DNA from: Posidonia oceanica
Lineage: Eukaryota; Streptophyta; Magnoliopsida; Alismatales; Posidoniaceae
NCBI GenBank assembly: GCA_037176725.1
Contig: JAZBRS010000049.1
Coordinates: forward strand, 39,672,001 to 39,736,000
Direction: 5' to 3'
Length of the DNA: 64,000 nucleotides
Below the pieces are notes generated by a model, which saw only the letters and a list, made by a program, of their open reading frames with translations, did not search any database and was not told where the DNA came from. Made by a program: the position numbers and the translations under genes. Below are positions 20,965 to 32,537 of this stretch, piece after piece. Numbering within the stretch: the first letter of the stretch is position 1; every line of letters begins with the position of its first letter.

Positions 20965-21300
20965 ACGTAAATCGGTGTGAGAAACGAAGTAGGCACGCAA
21001 AACGGTGCAAGAAACAAGGCAGGCACGCAAAACAGTGCAAGACATAAAGTAGGCACGCGAAACGGTGCGAGAAACAAAGCTGGCACCCAAAACGGTGCGA
21101 GAAACAAAGCAGGCACGCGAAACGGTGTAAGAAACAAAGCAGACACGTGAAACGGTGCAAAAAGCAAAGCAAAAGAGATACGGGTGCACAAAACAATGCG
21201 AAAAACAAAGTAGACATGTAAAAGGGTGCAAGAAAGAAAGTAGGCACGCAAAACGGTGCAAAAAGCAAAGCAAAACAGATACGGGTGCACTAAACGATAC
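20965..21300 (-). repeat. Tandem hairpin repeats in the T1 5' LTR
   Basis: About twelve units of 27-30 bp, GGCACGCAAAACGGTGCAAG and variants as read on the plus strand. This is the reverse complement counterpart of the S1 array at 19981-20275. The GCAC/GTGC arms are kept in many units and decayed in others. Confidence 0.85.
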
Positions 21301-21727
21301 GAAAAATACGCAAAGGGGAGGAATCAAGCAAGTAAAGAGAGGCAAGCAATGTAAGCATGAAGACAAACACTACTTAAGGACCACACAATGCAGGTGTGAA
21401 GACCTACAATGGGGAAAGAAAGTAAGTGGAGGGATCACCACTATTCTGTGACTGTTTCCCACTAAACCGTCCCACGATGTGTCTTACACGCTGCCCAAAG
21501 CTCGCGGTGCAATCGGATCGTGAAAATGGGGGAAGAAGGCTGCAATCAGTAGTGAATCCAAGGAAAACTCGACCCAAAGACACTAAGAGTACGCGAAAAG
21601 AGGAAGTATAGTTGATAGGCAAGAGGGGAAGTCTTAATCTACATGCACGGAAAACGCGGGGCGAAAAAATGTATGCAATGCAAGTGATATGCAACTAAGG
21701 TGTGGTGCAGGAGTTCAGAAGGACTTA

Positions 21728-21729
21728 CC
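21728..21729 (-). other. Splice donor in the T1 5' LTR
   Basis: Minus strand CCCCAAG|GTAAGTCC. It matches the donor consensus at every position from AG|GT to AAGT and is at the same place in S1 and S2. Confidence 0.6.
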
Positions 21730-24700
21730 TTGGGGATCTGAGGCTTGATCTGAGACAAACTTGGTCAGCATGGAAGTCTGCTCCACCAGGATTGTCCGGG
21801 TAGCTTGGTTGCGAAGATCTGGCGGTCCGATCGGAAGATACACAGGCCTCAAGATCAGAAGATCCAAGAACTAGGGAAAAAGAAGGGATCTAAGTGTAAA
21901 AAGGTCCTTGGGGTGTGCAGAACAGGTCCTCCCACATACAAGGGAGCTAAATGTACTTAAAAGTGTGTAAAGAAGCTAAGTGCAGTGATGTATGGGTGCA
22001 ATGCTTGTAAAAATGCAAAGATGGGGGCCTAAGTGCAAATAGGGAGAAGTGCAGGGGCGTATGTGCAAATTAACCCTAAATGCTTGCAAAAGAATGCAAA
22101 TGTGTGCAAGAATGCTAATGCGGGGGTGCTTGGGCTAAATGCAATGTTAATTAGGATGAATGCATGCAAAAATACAAGAAAAGGACCTAAATGCAATTTT
22201 TTAAAAACTTACAGGGCCTAAATGCATTGTAAAGAAAGCATGCAAACTTGTAAAAGTTGAAAACATGGACTTATGTGCGATTTCAGAAAACTATTGGGCT
22301 TTTTAACAATGCAATGTGGTTTAAAATGCAACTAACATGGTATCTAAATGGATGGAGGACTAAAATGCAATTAAACTATTTTTATGGGTTTTTCTGCAGT
22401 GCAATAAGATAAGAAACAGAAATTAAATGAAAGATGAATGCTCTAAGGACTAATGTGCAATTACAGGATTTTTGTGGGTTTTATATACAATGAAATGTGC
22501 AAACTTAAACTACTGATTCACAGAATATGGACTTAAGTGCAATTACAGCAAGTTTTTGTATTTTTTAGTAATGCAATATGATTTAAATGCAGATTAAATG
22601 AAATGCATGAACTGTGTGAGGACTGATGTGCAATTAAACAAGGTACAGGGGCTAAAATGCAATGCAATATGGTAAAGTATGAAATTAAATGCTTTTTCTA
22701 ACATGCAGAGGATTGGAAAGTAAATAAAATAAAATATAGAATAAAAGTGCAATGTAATATGGTAAAATATGAAATTAAATGAATCTCACAACTAAACAGA
22801 GGACGAATTTGTAAATAAAATAAACAGAAGGACTTAACAGCAATGTAATAAGATAAAAAGTGGCATTTAAATGACATTTAACAACCACAGGACTTAGATG
22901 CAAAAATAATTAACTTGCGGGACTAAAAGCTAAGAAACATAAAAGACATTGAACTGCAGTAGGACCAAAGTGCAATAACAACAATTAACAGGGCTAAAAC
23001 TAAAAGATAATAAATGGTTTAAAACTACAGAGGGACCAGGATGCAATTAAAATAAGTAGCTAGACTAAAATTAAAAGATATCAAATGAATTCAAACTACA
23101 ACAGGACTAACATGTAAATAAAGGACACTATAGATATTAATTGCAATTCTATATTGTTTTATTTCTGAATTAAATGAATCCTAAACTGTGCCTGGACCTA
23201 AAAGCAAATGTGAAAAGCTTAAATGAAACTATTGCAATGCATGTGTAAAGTACTAAGCTAATGCAAAAATAAAACCAAAACTTAAACAAATGTATAATGC
23301 TACAGGAGGCATGGCTGGGGCTCACCGGGGGGAAATCTGCAATGGCGGAGGAGCGGGCGGCGCGGCCCGGGCAGCATGCGAGGAAGGTCGGCGCGCTCCG
23401 GCGGAAGCAGGGGCGGCGTTCGGTGGCGTGCGGGGGCACTAGCGAGCGTGCTGGTGCTCTGCAGGGGCTGCCGGCGCTGGGGAAGAAGGTCCTTCCGGCG
23501 AGCTGTTGCGGGCGGCACAGTTAACGAAATGCTCCGGAGGAAGGCCGAGAAGCAAGAGGAGAGAGAGTGGGAACCAGGGGAGGGGTTTTCTACCTCTTTC
23601 ACGCGCCGGACCGGGCCACCCACCTCGGTGGTTTTCTACAGAGCTGCCGAAGGTCATGGCGGTGCGTGGCGCAGTGGTGGGCTGCTGGGGCGATCCGGAG
23701 GCATTGCTGGTGGTCTGGGGAAGCCTCTGGTGCGCCCAGAAGTAAGCTCAGCCGTCCGGAGAGAGATCTGGTCTGGACTGGTTTACACTGTGGTGGTGGA
23801 GGTGGTTCCGGCGGTGTGCGGCGCTCCAGGCCAAGGTGGAGGTCCCGGCGGCTAGGTGGTTGTTCGAAGAGTGTGTAGGAAGAAAAAGAAAGGAGTTTCG
23901 ATGCTTCTAGAGGGAGGTGGAAGAGTTTGAAGCTTCTGAGCTATTTTGGGCCGAAGGTGTTTGTGGTGGTTTGCGGGGAGTGTGGGTGGCTTCGGGGTGA
24001 GATGTTGGGTGGTCTGAGAAGGTGGTTGTTGGGTGAGTAAGGTGGCCAAGTTTCGCAATTTTCAGATGGCTGTGGTGATGGGTGTTCGATGGAGAAGGTT
24101 TTTCTGGAGGTGAAGAGAAGAAATGGGTTGAAATGGCTATTACAAAGTGAGTGCTTGGGTGGTCTCTTGCTCTGGAAAGTGCACACGGGAGAGGGAGAGC
24201 TTGGGTATGTCTGTGGGTGAGTTCTGAATCAAGGTTGTTACAGGTTTCTCTTTTGGTTTTGGTTTGCTGCACTTGAGTGCCGAGGAAGGTGGCAGGTTCT
24301 ATGGTTTCTGATTGCAAGTGCATGGCCGCTGAAAGGGGGCACACGCCGGTCCGACCAGGGTGCAGAGGTCGTGGAAGAGTGTAGGACGTGCAGGCTTATG
24401 GGTGTGTTGTCGATTGGGCAGTAGAAGGGGTGTTGGAGAAAAAAGAAAAAGAAGGGAAGAGAGGGAGAAGATGGCCGCTGTTGCAGTAGAAGGAAAATAA
24501 AAAAGATAGAGAAAATAAGAAAGAAATTGAAAGATGAAAGGAAAGAAAGAAAAAAATAGGTTTTGTTTTCCTTTTTAGGATTTGTTTCAAAGTTAATTGT
24601 TTTTTAATTTTCTTTTTAATTATTCTTTTGAGTTTGTTAATGGTTTTCTTCTTTTAAGTTTTTTTTCTTTGATTGTTTTAATGTCTAAATTTTTCTCTTG

Positions 24701-25681
24701 ATTTAAGTTTATTTAAAGTTTTTCTTTTCGATTTTAAGTTTGTTAATTGTTTTTAAGTTTTTTAATTTGATTTTTAGTTGTTGATTGTTTTTGAGTTTTA
24801 TTAATTTGCTTTTAAGTTGTTGATTGTTTTTGAGTTTTATTAATTTGATTTTAAGTTTTTCTTCTCTTTTAATTGTTAATTGTTTTGAGTTTTTTTCTTT
24901 TAATTGTTTTCTAAAAGTTTTTTAATTGTTTTGATTATGTTTTTTCTTTTGATTTTAAGTTTGTTAGTTGCTTTAATTTTTCATTGTTTGTTTTAAGGTT
25001 TTTGGTTGGATTTTTAGATTGTTTTTTAAGGATTTTGAGTGGTTTTTCTTATGTTTGCTTCTTTAATTGTTTTTATTGGGTTTTGATTGGTTTTAATTGC
25101 CTTTAAGTTTTGAAATTTGTTTTTTAATTGTTTCAAGTCTTGAACTTTGTTTTTTAATTGTTTTAAATCGTTTTAATGTCTTTTAGTTTGTTTTAATTTT
25201 TTTTAATTAGTTTTAACTGTTTTTGGTTGTTTTGATTCGTTTTAATTTGATTTTCTTTCGAATTATTTTTAGGTGTTTAATTTGTTTTTCGGGTTGGATT
25301 TTTCTCTTCAATTGTTTTAAGATGTGTTAAATGGGGCTGATGATGAGTTTAGAGAAGAAATGAGAAGAAGAAAGGGGGAGAATAGTGAGGAAAGAGAAAA
25401 GGATAATCAAGAGAGAGAAAAAGAATAATCAGGAGAGAGAAAAGGATAATCAGGAGGGATAGGAAGGATATAGACTTGAATTTGGAGGGGTTTTGTGTAG
25501 GTGTGTTCCTAGGATTTGGGGGGATGTGATCTAGGGTTTTGGGAGGTTTCTCCTAGGGTTTTGCTAGGTTTTTCTAGGCTAAGGTCTTGCTAGGTTTTCC
25601 TAAGCTTTTTGCTAGGTTTTTCCTAGGGTTTTTGGTGTAGTTTCTCCTAGGGTTTTCTAGGGTTTGGGGTTTTGGTTCAGG

Positions 25682-25740
25682 GTTTGGGGTTTAGGGTTTA
25701 GGGTTTAGGGTTTTGGTTCAGGGTTTAAGATTTACGGTTT
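25682..25740 (-). repeat. Telomere-like TTTAGGG runs in the T1 LTR
   Basis: Several contiguous or near-contiguous GGGTTTA units on the plus strand, the plant telomere motif, inside a purely retrotransposon context. A longer degenerate stretch occurs in S2 at 42508-42680. They are best read as LTR sequence, not as a former chromosome end. Confidence 0.7.
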
Positions 25741-26465
25741 AAGGTGGAGAAAAGGAAAAGAAAGGAGGAAAGAAAGAAGGAAAGAAAGAAAGGAAGGGAT
25801 AAAGAAAGAGAGAAGGGAAGGGATGAAAAGAAAATAATGATCAAATAGCCTGGGATAAAATTTAATAAAGTAAAATAAAGATAAAATAAAGGGAAGAAAG
25901 GAGAACAAGTGGGGAGGAGCAAGAATGAGGTAGATCCACTAGAGAGCAAGTAAAGAAGGAGAATAAGAGGGAGAATAGAGAAGAGAGAGAAAAGAATAAT
26001 CAGGAGAGAGAAAAAGAATAATTTGGAGAGAGAATAGGATAATGGCTTAGAATTGAAGTAGGATTGGGTGAGTGTGTGACCTAGGGTTTCTAGTGTTTGA
26101 CCTAGGGTTTGGAGTAGGATTTTGGAAGGTTTTTGAAAGGGTTTTTGGGTCTTGAAAGAGGGGAGTTTTGCCTAGGTTTTCTAGGATTTTTGGAAGTGAT
26201 TTTGGTGGGAGATCCTAAGGGTTTTTTGGAGGGTTTTCTAGGTTGAAAAGGATGTATTTTCCTATGGTTTTTGGGTGGATTTTTGGGTTGGAAAATTGGT
26301 GTAGTTCTAGGTTTGTCTTTGAGGTTTGAGTTTGGAGTTTTGGTTTGAAAAGAAGTTTAGGTTTTGGGTTTGGTTTGAAAAGGAGTTTAGGTTTGAGAAG
26401 GATTTAGGGTTTTGAAGCCACCAGAGAGATCCACTAATTCAGCCTGTCAAAATGCGGTGTCAACA

Positions 26466-26964
26466 GGTATCAGAGATGATACCTGGGGACAGCCGAAGCG
26501 CCCTTGGCATTGAAAAGCGACAAACATAGAAAAAACTGATGCGCTTGTCAAACGAGTAGTTAGGACTACCAGCCCGGGCGAAGATCTGGCTGAGAGCGCT
26601 CGGTGGCTTTCATCGGTTTGACGGCATTGATCTACAGGGATTCTGGCATCTTGATGTAATGCAGGGTTTTCTTGTAGCCTTTCTTAGCGCTGAGAGTCTT
26701 GGAGGTTCCTTCTATACTTGCTGACTGTCAGGATCTGATAGTGCCCTCCTCCAGGCTCTGAGGGGTACGATGCGTGAAATTGAAGCAGTACGCTGAAGAT
26801 GTGATTGTGAGACCATGCATGGATCCAATTATGGAAAGCAAACCCAATACACAAGCAAATGGCACAAAACATCCTTGCATTAATAAACTCTTGGTTGCAT
26901 GCCTGTAGCAGGCTGAACAATCTATAGCAAGACTCAAAAGGGGACATGCAGTTGTACAAACGCC
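26466..26964 (-). mobile_element. T2 fragment: 3' noncoding region, right of the T1 insertion
   Basis: Aligns with T1 at about 1621-2020: tgataccaggggacagccgaagcgc in T1 and tgatacctggggacagccgaagcgc here, and tgtcaaacgagta in both. T1's LTR starts directly at its left edge, so T1 was inserted into T2 at GGTAT (26466-26470). No gene. Confidence 0.82.
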
Positions 26965-27222
26965 CTAACTAGTTCGGGCTTTCTTTGACTCCCTGGTGTC
27001 GAGGAACAAAGGTGCACCAAGTGGGATCTCGTTGATGGACCAGAGCCCCTGCACTTCAGTCAAATACTTAGGAGTACATCCTTAGCCTCGCCCAGCTGCA
27101 TTGTCTGTTAACTGCCCTCCATGGCGCATGAGGTCGGCTAGCTCTATTGTGGCAGTTGTTGTACTGAGAGGATAGGGTTGGAGAAGCCATGGCGCTGTGC
27201 TTTCGACGAAGGCCTCTTGTTG
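26965..27222 (-). pseudogene. T2 3' ORF, C-terminal end (DUF7745-like)
   Basis: The minus strand encodes FQQEAFVESTAPWLLQPYPL, then GCTPKYLTEVQGLW and ESKKARTS followed by TAG at 26965. It matches the last 75 residues or so of the T1 3' ORF, plus an extra block of about 18 residues (IELADLMRHGGQLTDN) that T1 lacks. A TAG interrupts the frame before GCTPKY. The rest of the gene is on the far side of S2, from 43286. The two pieces meet at the duplicated GAAGC. Confidence 0.85.
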
Positions 27223-27227
27223 GAAGC
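27223..27227. repeat. Target-site duplication of S2, left copy (GAAGC)
   Basis: GAAGC precedes the S2 end (AGTAGC on the plus strand) and occurs again at 43286-43290 right after the S2 start. Removing S2 and one copy restores the T2 3' ORF in alignment with T1 (GGAAGCTGAACTG at 2228-2240). Confidence 0.92.
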
Positions 27228-27403
27228 AGTAGCGATCCCATGAGCTTCGCGATCATCCATGGACACTGCCAGAGCTCGCGTGCACCGATCGAAAAATCAG
27301 GTTCACTATTAATGGGTGATTCGAGGAGGAAACTCGACTCAAAACACCGAAAACAAAGGCGAAAAGCCAAAGGGAAGAAAAAAAAGAAAGGAAAGACAAA
27401 AGG

Positions 27404-27830
27404 GAGTCGCCCCCATGTCTATTAAGTCAGGAGACAAGGAAAACCGGAGAAATGCATAAAAATAGGCAAAACCACACAAGAAGATGCAATACAATGCAAA
27501 TGCTATGCAAAGAAGATGTCTCGTGCCAAGGACGAGGGCAAAAGGGTCATTGCAGGACAAAGAAAGGGTAAGGACTCATGTTACGCGTGGGGAAGGTGTT
27601 TGGCATCCCCGACACCCTCGAGGAGCGATCTTTCTAGGCTTACGCTCGCTTTTGAGGGAAAATGCATGCTTTGAATGCCTAAGTGCCATGAATGCCTAAT
27701 TAGATGCTCAAAGGTGTGTTCTACGTGATAGAATGCGTGCAAGGAATTAAACGTGCAATCTAAGTGCTCAGTAGTGCTGTCTGTGTTCTGAATCGGGTGA
27801 ACCCTGGTCTGTGAGAACTCCAGGCAGTAA
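27404..27830 (-). other. Conserved terminal block of the Tat LTR (copy in S2)
   Basis: Aligns with 14630-15060 and with the reverse complement of 20380-20815: tctttctaggcttacgctcgc, tgcctaagtgccatgaatgc and tccaggcagtaagcatcactg are shared almost unchanged. Probable R-U5 part of the LTR. Confidence 0.7.
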
Positions 27831-27879
27831 GCATCACTGCCCTAATGCAAATGCAAGTGATTAAAACAAAACACCGATA

Positions 27880-28115
27880 AAACCACACAATGCAGGGGTG
27901 CGACAAGCAAAGGGGAAAGCAAATTCGGGCGGAAAGCAAGCGATGCAAACGTGAAAGCAAAACATCAGAAAAGCCATGCAATGTAGGGGTACGACAAGCA
28001 AAGGGGAAAGCAAATCCGGGCGGAAAACAAGCGATGCAAACATGAAAGCAAAACATCGGAAAAGCCACGCAATGCAAGGGTACGACAAGCAAAGGGGAAG
28101 ATTAGACGACATGAC
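27880..28115 (-). repeat. Tandem repeats of about 95 bp in LTR S2
   Basis: Two full units and a partial unit sharing acgacaagcaaaggggaaag and gcaaaacatcggaaaagccac. They occupy the place where S1 and the T1 LTR carry 30-bp hairpin repeats, so this part of the LTR differs between subfamilies. Confidence 0.8.
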
Positions 28116-28550
28116 GGGCGTCAACCGGGCAGTTAGGGCTGCTAGCCTGAATGCAAAGGAGAGTCAAGCGATGTGAATGTGAAACAAACATCGGATAAGA
28201 ACCACACAATGCGGGTGTGAAGACCTGCAAATGGGAAAGAATGCAAACGGAGGGATCACCACTATCCTGCGACGGTTTCCCACTAAACCGTCCCACGATG
28301 TGTCTCGCACGCTGCCCAAAGCTCGCGGTGCAATCGGATTGTGGAAAAGGGGGAATAAGGCCGCGATCAGTAGTGAATCCGAAGAAAAAATCAACCCGAA
28401 GACACTAAGAAAACGCGAAAAGAGGAAGTAGAGTAGATAGGCAAGAGGGGGGAAGCCCTAATCTACATGTGCGGAAAACGAGGTGCGAAAACAATGCATG
28501 CAATGCAAATGACAGGCAACAAATGATTTGCAATGATTCAGATGGACTTA

Positions 28551-28552
28551 CC
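28551..28552 (-). other. Splice donor in LTR S2
   Basis: Minus strand CTCCAAG|GTAAGTCC, at the same place as in S1 (19517/19518) and the T1 LTR (21729/21728). Confidence 0.6.
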
Positions 28553-28775
28553 TTGGAGATTTGAGGCCTGATCTGAGATAACCCTGGTCAGCATGAAAGT
28601 CTGCTCCACCAGGATGATCCTGGTAGCTTGGTCGCGAAGTTCCGACGGTCCGATCAGAAGATATCCAGGTTCCAAGGCAGAAGGTCCAAGAACCAAGGAA
28701 AGGGAGGGATCTAAGTGCAAAAAGTCCCTAGGGGTGTGCAGAACAGGGCCTCCCACATACAAGGGAGCTAAAGGT

Positions 28776-30360
28776 GCTCAAAAGTGTGCTAAGATGCTAA
28801 GTGCAATGATGTATGGGTGCAATGCATGTAAAAATGCAAGAAAAAGACCTATGTGCAAATAGGGAAAAGTGCTGGGGTCTATGTGCAAAACATGGCAAAA
28901 ATGCAGTGCAAACATGATAAGTGCAGGCAAGGATGCAAGTGCAGCAATGGGTAGGGCCAGCAGGGGGTAGATGCAACAAAAAAATACGAGGCAAACATGC
29001 AATTGGTTAGTAAAGGATCTAAATGCAATGTTTAGAAAACTTATGGACTAAGATGCAAAACCAGCAAACAGGCGCAAATCCCAAAAAGAAAACCTACAGG
29101 TGATCCTCATGCAACTATGGAAAAGCTTGGACAGGAGAAACAAAGCCAAGAAGCATTTAAAACCACAAAAGATGGTCCCAGGGACCCTTGTGCAATTTTC
29201 AGGAAAACCAAAACTAAACAGCAAGTCCAGAAAAAAAACAGGCATGCATAGCCACAGTAATGCTCAAAAACTGGGAGCAACCTAAACAGGCCTCTTGGTT
29301 TAAAAGCAAAGCCAGAAGAAAACCACATGGAAACCACAAAGCATTGGAAGGATCTATATGCAAGCTTTTAAAAAGCTAAGGGCTTAACTGCAAGACAAAA
29401 CAAAAAACCTAGGGGGCATTTTGAAGCTCAAAAGGGCCTGGATGCAGATAACAGAAACCTCTGGACCAAACAGCAAGTCCAAGAAGAAAGCAAACATGCC
29501 ACAGTTGATGTGCAAAGGGCCTAAGTGTGATTAAAACAAAATTCAGGACTAAAATGCAAGGCCAAAAAGAAACCCAAACCTCCTGTAAAGCAAAAGAAGG
29601 ACCAAACTGCAAATAAGAGAAACCAGTGGACTAAAACGCAAAGCTAGGAAAAACCACACAGACATAGAAACACAAAAAAGGGGGACCTCTGTGCAATAAA
29701 ATCAAAGTATTGGACCCTACTGCAAAAAGAAAAGAAAAAGAAAAACATGTACACCTCAGCACAGAGGGACCCAGATGCAAATAAAACAAAGTTAGGGGCT
29801 TTTCTGTAGTTTTAAAAGAGAAAAAAGAATGAAGGATGCATGCTCTGTGGACCTAGATGCAATAAATGAAAACAACAATAGTTTCATGCAATGCAATATG
29901 ATAAGAAAAGGAAATTAAATGAAAGATGAACTGCGGAGGACAAAAATGCAAATAATGGTAAACACAAGGGTCTGGATGCAAATGGCCAAAAGCTACAGCA
30001 TTTAAGAAGGACTGGAAAGTAAATAAACAAAGCTGCAGTATTTTTCATTAATGCAATATAGTTAAATGAGAGATTAAATGAAATATCAACTGTAACAGGA
30101 TTAAGTTGCAGATAAAATAAACATTGAGGGCTAAGCTGCAAATGACCCAAACAAGCACATGTTAACTAACACAGCAGAGGACCCAAACGCAAATAGGTAG
30201 AATATTAGGGGGGAAACAGCAATATGGCATGGTTTCAGAACGAAAATAAAACAGCTAACTATATGCAAGCACAGTGCTCTAAATAAATAAAGGACTAACA
30301 TGTAAATAAAAGAAACCCAAACTACTTTAATGTAATGTAAATGAAACAACAAAATAAAAA
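28776..30360 (-). repeat. Reiterated ATGCAA motif zone of LTR S2
   Basis: Dozens of loose GGACCTAAATGCAA-like units on the plus strand, spaced 25-60 bp. Counterpart of 18420-19280 in S1 and 21960-23290 in the T1 LTR. No gene. Confidence 0.65.
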
Positions 30361-30963
30361 AAACATGCGTTGCTACAATGGCATGCGAAGAAATAAACCA
30401 GACGCAGCGGAGCACCGCGCATGCTGGCGTGCTCGCCAGGGAAGAAGAGAGGTCTGACGACCTTTGGAAACGCACAGGAGCAACAAAAAAGGGAAGTAAA
30501 AGGCCAGTGTGCAAGAGGAGGTTCAGGCGAACCTCCGGGATGAAGTGGCTACCTGAGATGCTGTCCGGAGCACGCTGACGACGCGAAGATCGTCGGAGCT
30601 ACAAGGCAGAGGTGGGGAGCGCAGCTGGAGCGGTTGCAGAGCTCGACGAAGGGTCCAGCGTGCTCCTGGGATCGGCGCGATGCTTCCTGGATGGCGAGGG
30701 AGCGGCTGCACAGCGGCGGGCCCGGAGGTGATCTCTGCTCTCCGACGTTGGGGGCAGAGGGGTCGTCTGGATGTTTTGGCGCTCTGGAAGTGGTGGGGAG
30801 GTAGGGGATCACTCGAGAGAACTCTCACGAAGCTCAGGGTGCTCTCAGAAGTGGGTGTGGTGGTCAAAACCGTTGGGAATATCCTCTGGTTTTGTTGGCT
30901 GCAATGGGTTCGAAAATGGAGCACGAGATGCACAGAGCTTGCGCGGGCAATTGGGGGCTATTG

Positions 30964-30968
30964 GGTGC
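30964..30968. repeat. Target-site duplication of E3, left copy (GGTGC)
   Basis: GGTGC directly before TGTAGATATCCC; repeated at 40845-40849 after the 3' LTR end ATCCACA. Confidence 0.95.
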
Positions 30969-32515
30969 TGTAGATATCCCATTTTCGCATTTCCTAGAGT
31001 TCATAGAGGACAGGGACTTCTAAGGCACCAAAGATCACAAGTCTAAGGCTTAACAACACATTTTCTAGATCTTCCTTGATTTCCTCAAGCATCACTTGAT
31101 CCTACCTTGACTCAGGTTGTTAGCTGTGGCAGAGCCAACTCACTCAGACTCGTGGCAAGTCTGAGTACCCTGAATATCCTTTATCTCTACTCAGATTCGT
31201 GGCAGATTTGAGTTAATAGAGATGTCTTCTTGATTTCATAGACTATCTGCAGTTTCCCGGCCTTCTATCTTGTTTATCTGGCCAAAACTTGGAAAATAGG
31301 GCTAGAAATGACGAGCTTATTAGTTGCCAGCTGAGGAGGCGATCATCATAGGCGCCATTTAAGGAGGCGACAAGGACGAAAGTCCTTCCAACAGGCTAGC
31401 TACTTTGTAGCCAACTGAGGAGGTGACCCGGATAGGCGCCCCATCATCAGGCGACTATGGTAGACGTCATCCAAAGGGGCTACTAACAAGTCATAACCAC
31501 TTTGGCAGTTGCTTTTCCACGGTCAATTCCCACTAACCCCTCAACCTTTAGCCGCCATCTCAACAGGCGACTAGACGGTTGCAGAACTACCTTGGTCTTC
31601 CCCATGATCCTTGACCATTGGGCACCACTACATGCGGCGACTAACAATCGTGGTCTCCTTCGAACCTCTTTTCCGCAGTTATTTCACACGATCACCCCAA
31701 CTGTTAGGCGCCAACTCAATCGGCGACTAACTATCGTGGTCTCGTTCCCGGGTCTTCCCACACTTTGTCCAAGCGGTTGCTAGTTTAAGCGCCGCTCCAA
31801 CCGGCGACTCAAACTAACTTTCATTTTTCTAGAATTTTTTGAACTCCAACCGTCCCTACACCCCTAAAGTCTATAAATATACCCCCTTGGCCGGTGGTTT
31901 GAGGGTCGGAACTTTGGAGAAAGAAATTCCCCAGTCGAAATTTTAGAGAGAGGCAGAGCCCTGTCAGTTTTGTGAGCCACCCTCAGAGAGCTAGATTTCC
32001 AATCTAGAAACTCTATCTCCTATCCTCAAGAGGTCACCAACCTAAGCTTCTATCTTCGATCCCAGAGATCCTGAGCCAAGCCAGAGCTCCGACCGTGCCT
32101 CCACTTCTACAACACGAGGGTGAAGGGAGTATCTTCCAATCTTTTTATCTCATATTGCATTCCTTAGAATAGGACCCATAGCATATGCATGCGGGGAACA
32201 ACCTCTGGTTAGTATTAGGTTTAATTGCTTATGTTATTTTCTATCTACTTCTATTAACATTTACTACACTTGAAGTAATCTACATCTTTTATTCTCATTT
32301 GTTTTGAAGGAAAAGAAATTGCTTACATAACATGAAGGAGCCGCTGGACGACATCCTGCCGTCGATCCAGTGATTCGAGTACTCACAGCTTCATCATCTC
32401 CCCCCAGGTGTCTTGTCTACCCAAAGGCGAGTGGCGATCACAACAAAAGTTGACGACGTACGTGGAGGCGCAGTCAACTTCTTAAACACCCCCCCCCCTC
32501 AAATCCACATCCACA
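30969..32515 (+). repeat. E3 5' LTR (1,547 bp)
   Basis: TGTAGATATCCC to AAATCCACATCCACA. TATAAATA lies at 31872-31879. Six CGCC-N9-GGCG-type modules lie at 31353, 31437, 31553, 31623, 31709 and 31790. Very similar to the 3' LTR, except that it lacks an internal segment of about 400 bp. Confidence 0.94.
31872..31879 (+). promoter_or_regulatory. TATA box of the E3 5' LTR
   Basis: CTATAAATATA in a GC-richer setting. The same TATAAATA stands at 40194-40201 in the 3' LTR. Transcription would begin about 30 bp downstream. Confidence 0.7.
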
Positions 32516-32519
32516 GAAG

Positions 32520-32537
32520 TGGCGATCACGGTGGGAC
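32520..32537 (+). other. Probable primer-binding site of E3
   Basis: TGGCGATCACGGTGGGAC begins 4 bp after the 5' LTR. It shares TGGCGA and the TGGG run with the tRNA-Arg-type site (TGGCGACTCCGCTGGGG) used by Ogre-like elements but is not an exact match. TGGCGATCAC also occurs within both LTRs, about 95 bp upstream of the LTR end. Confidence 0.55.

Larger units (their letters stand above)
1..26465 (-). mobile_element. T1: giant Tat-lineage Ty3/Gypsy retrotransposon
   Basis: The element reads right to left. Its order is 5' LTR (14450-26465, interrupted by solo LTR S1), leader, gag, protease, linker, RT, Gypsy RNase H, archaeal-type RNase H, integrase, spacer, 3' ORF, hairpin-rich 3' region, polypurine tract and 3' LTR (1-118, cut by the window edge). 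The two LTR starts are alignable without gaps: bases 1-118 and 26348-26465 differ at 4 of 118 positions. RT-RNaseH-RNaseH-INT order with a second, archaeal-type RNase H is the hallmark of the Tat lineage (Ogre/Retand relatives). The internal region is 14.3 kb and each LTR about 6.2 kb, so the full element would be near 27 kb. It sits inside T2; GGTAT at 26466-26470 is the expected right-hand target duplication, but its partner lies outside the window. Most frames are broken. Confidence 0.93.
14450..26465 (-). repeat. T1 5' LTR, 6.2 kb, split by solo LTR S1
   Basis: The two pieces are 14450-15140 and 20943-26465, together 6,214 bp. The LTR begins TGTTGACACC (minus strand, base 26465) and ends CTCTACT at 14450. 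That end is set by comparison with the solo LTRs S1 (ends CTACA) and S2 (ends CTACT). From start to end it holds CT-runs and TTTAGGG-like motifs (25300-26340), an A/T-rich zone (24560-25330), a GC-rich block (23290-24380), a zone of repeated ATGCAA motifs (21960-23290), a conserved exon-like block with a splice donor (21728-21950), a tandem hairpin array (20965-21300) and a conserved terminal block (14600-15060). Confidence 0.9.

Noticed and set aside
25682..25740. Former chromosome end
   Set aside because: Too short and degenerate, and inside a defined LTR.
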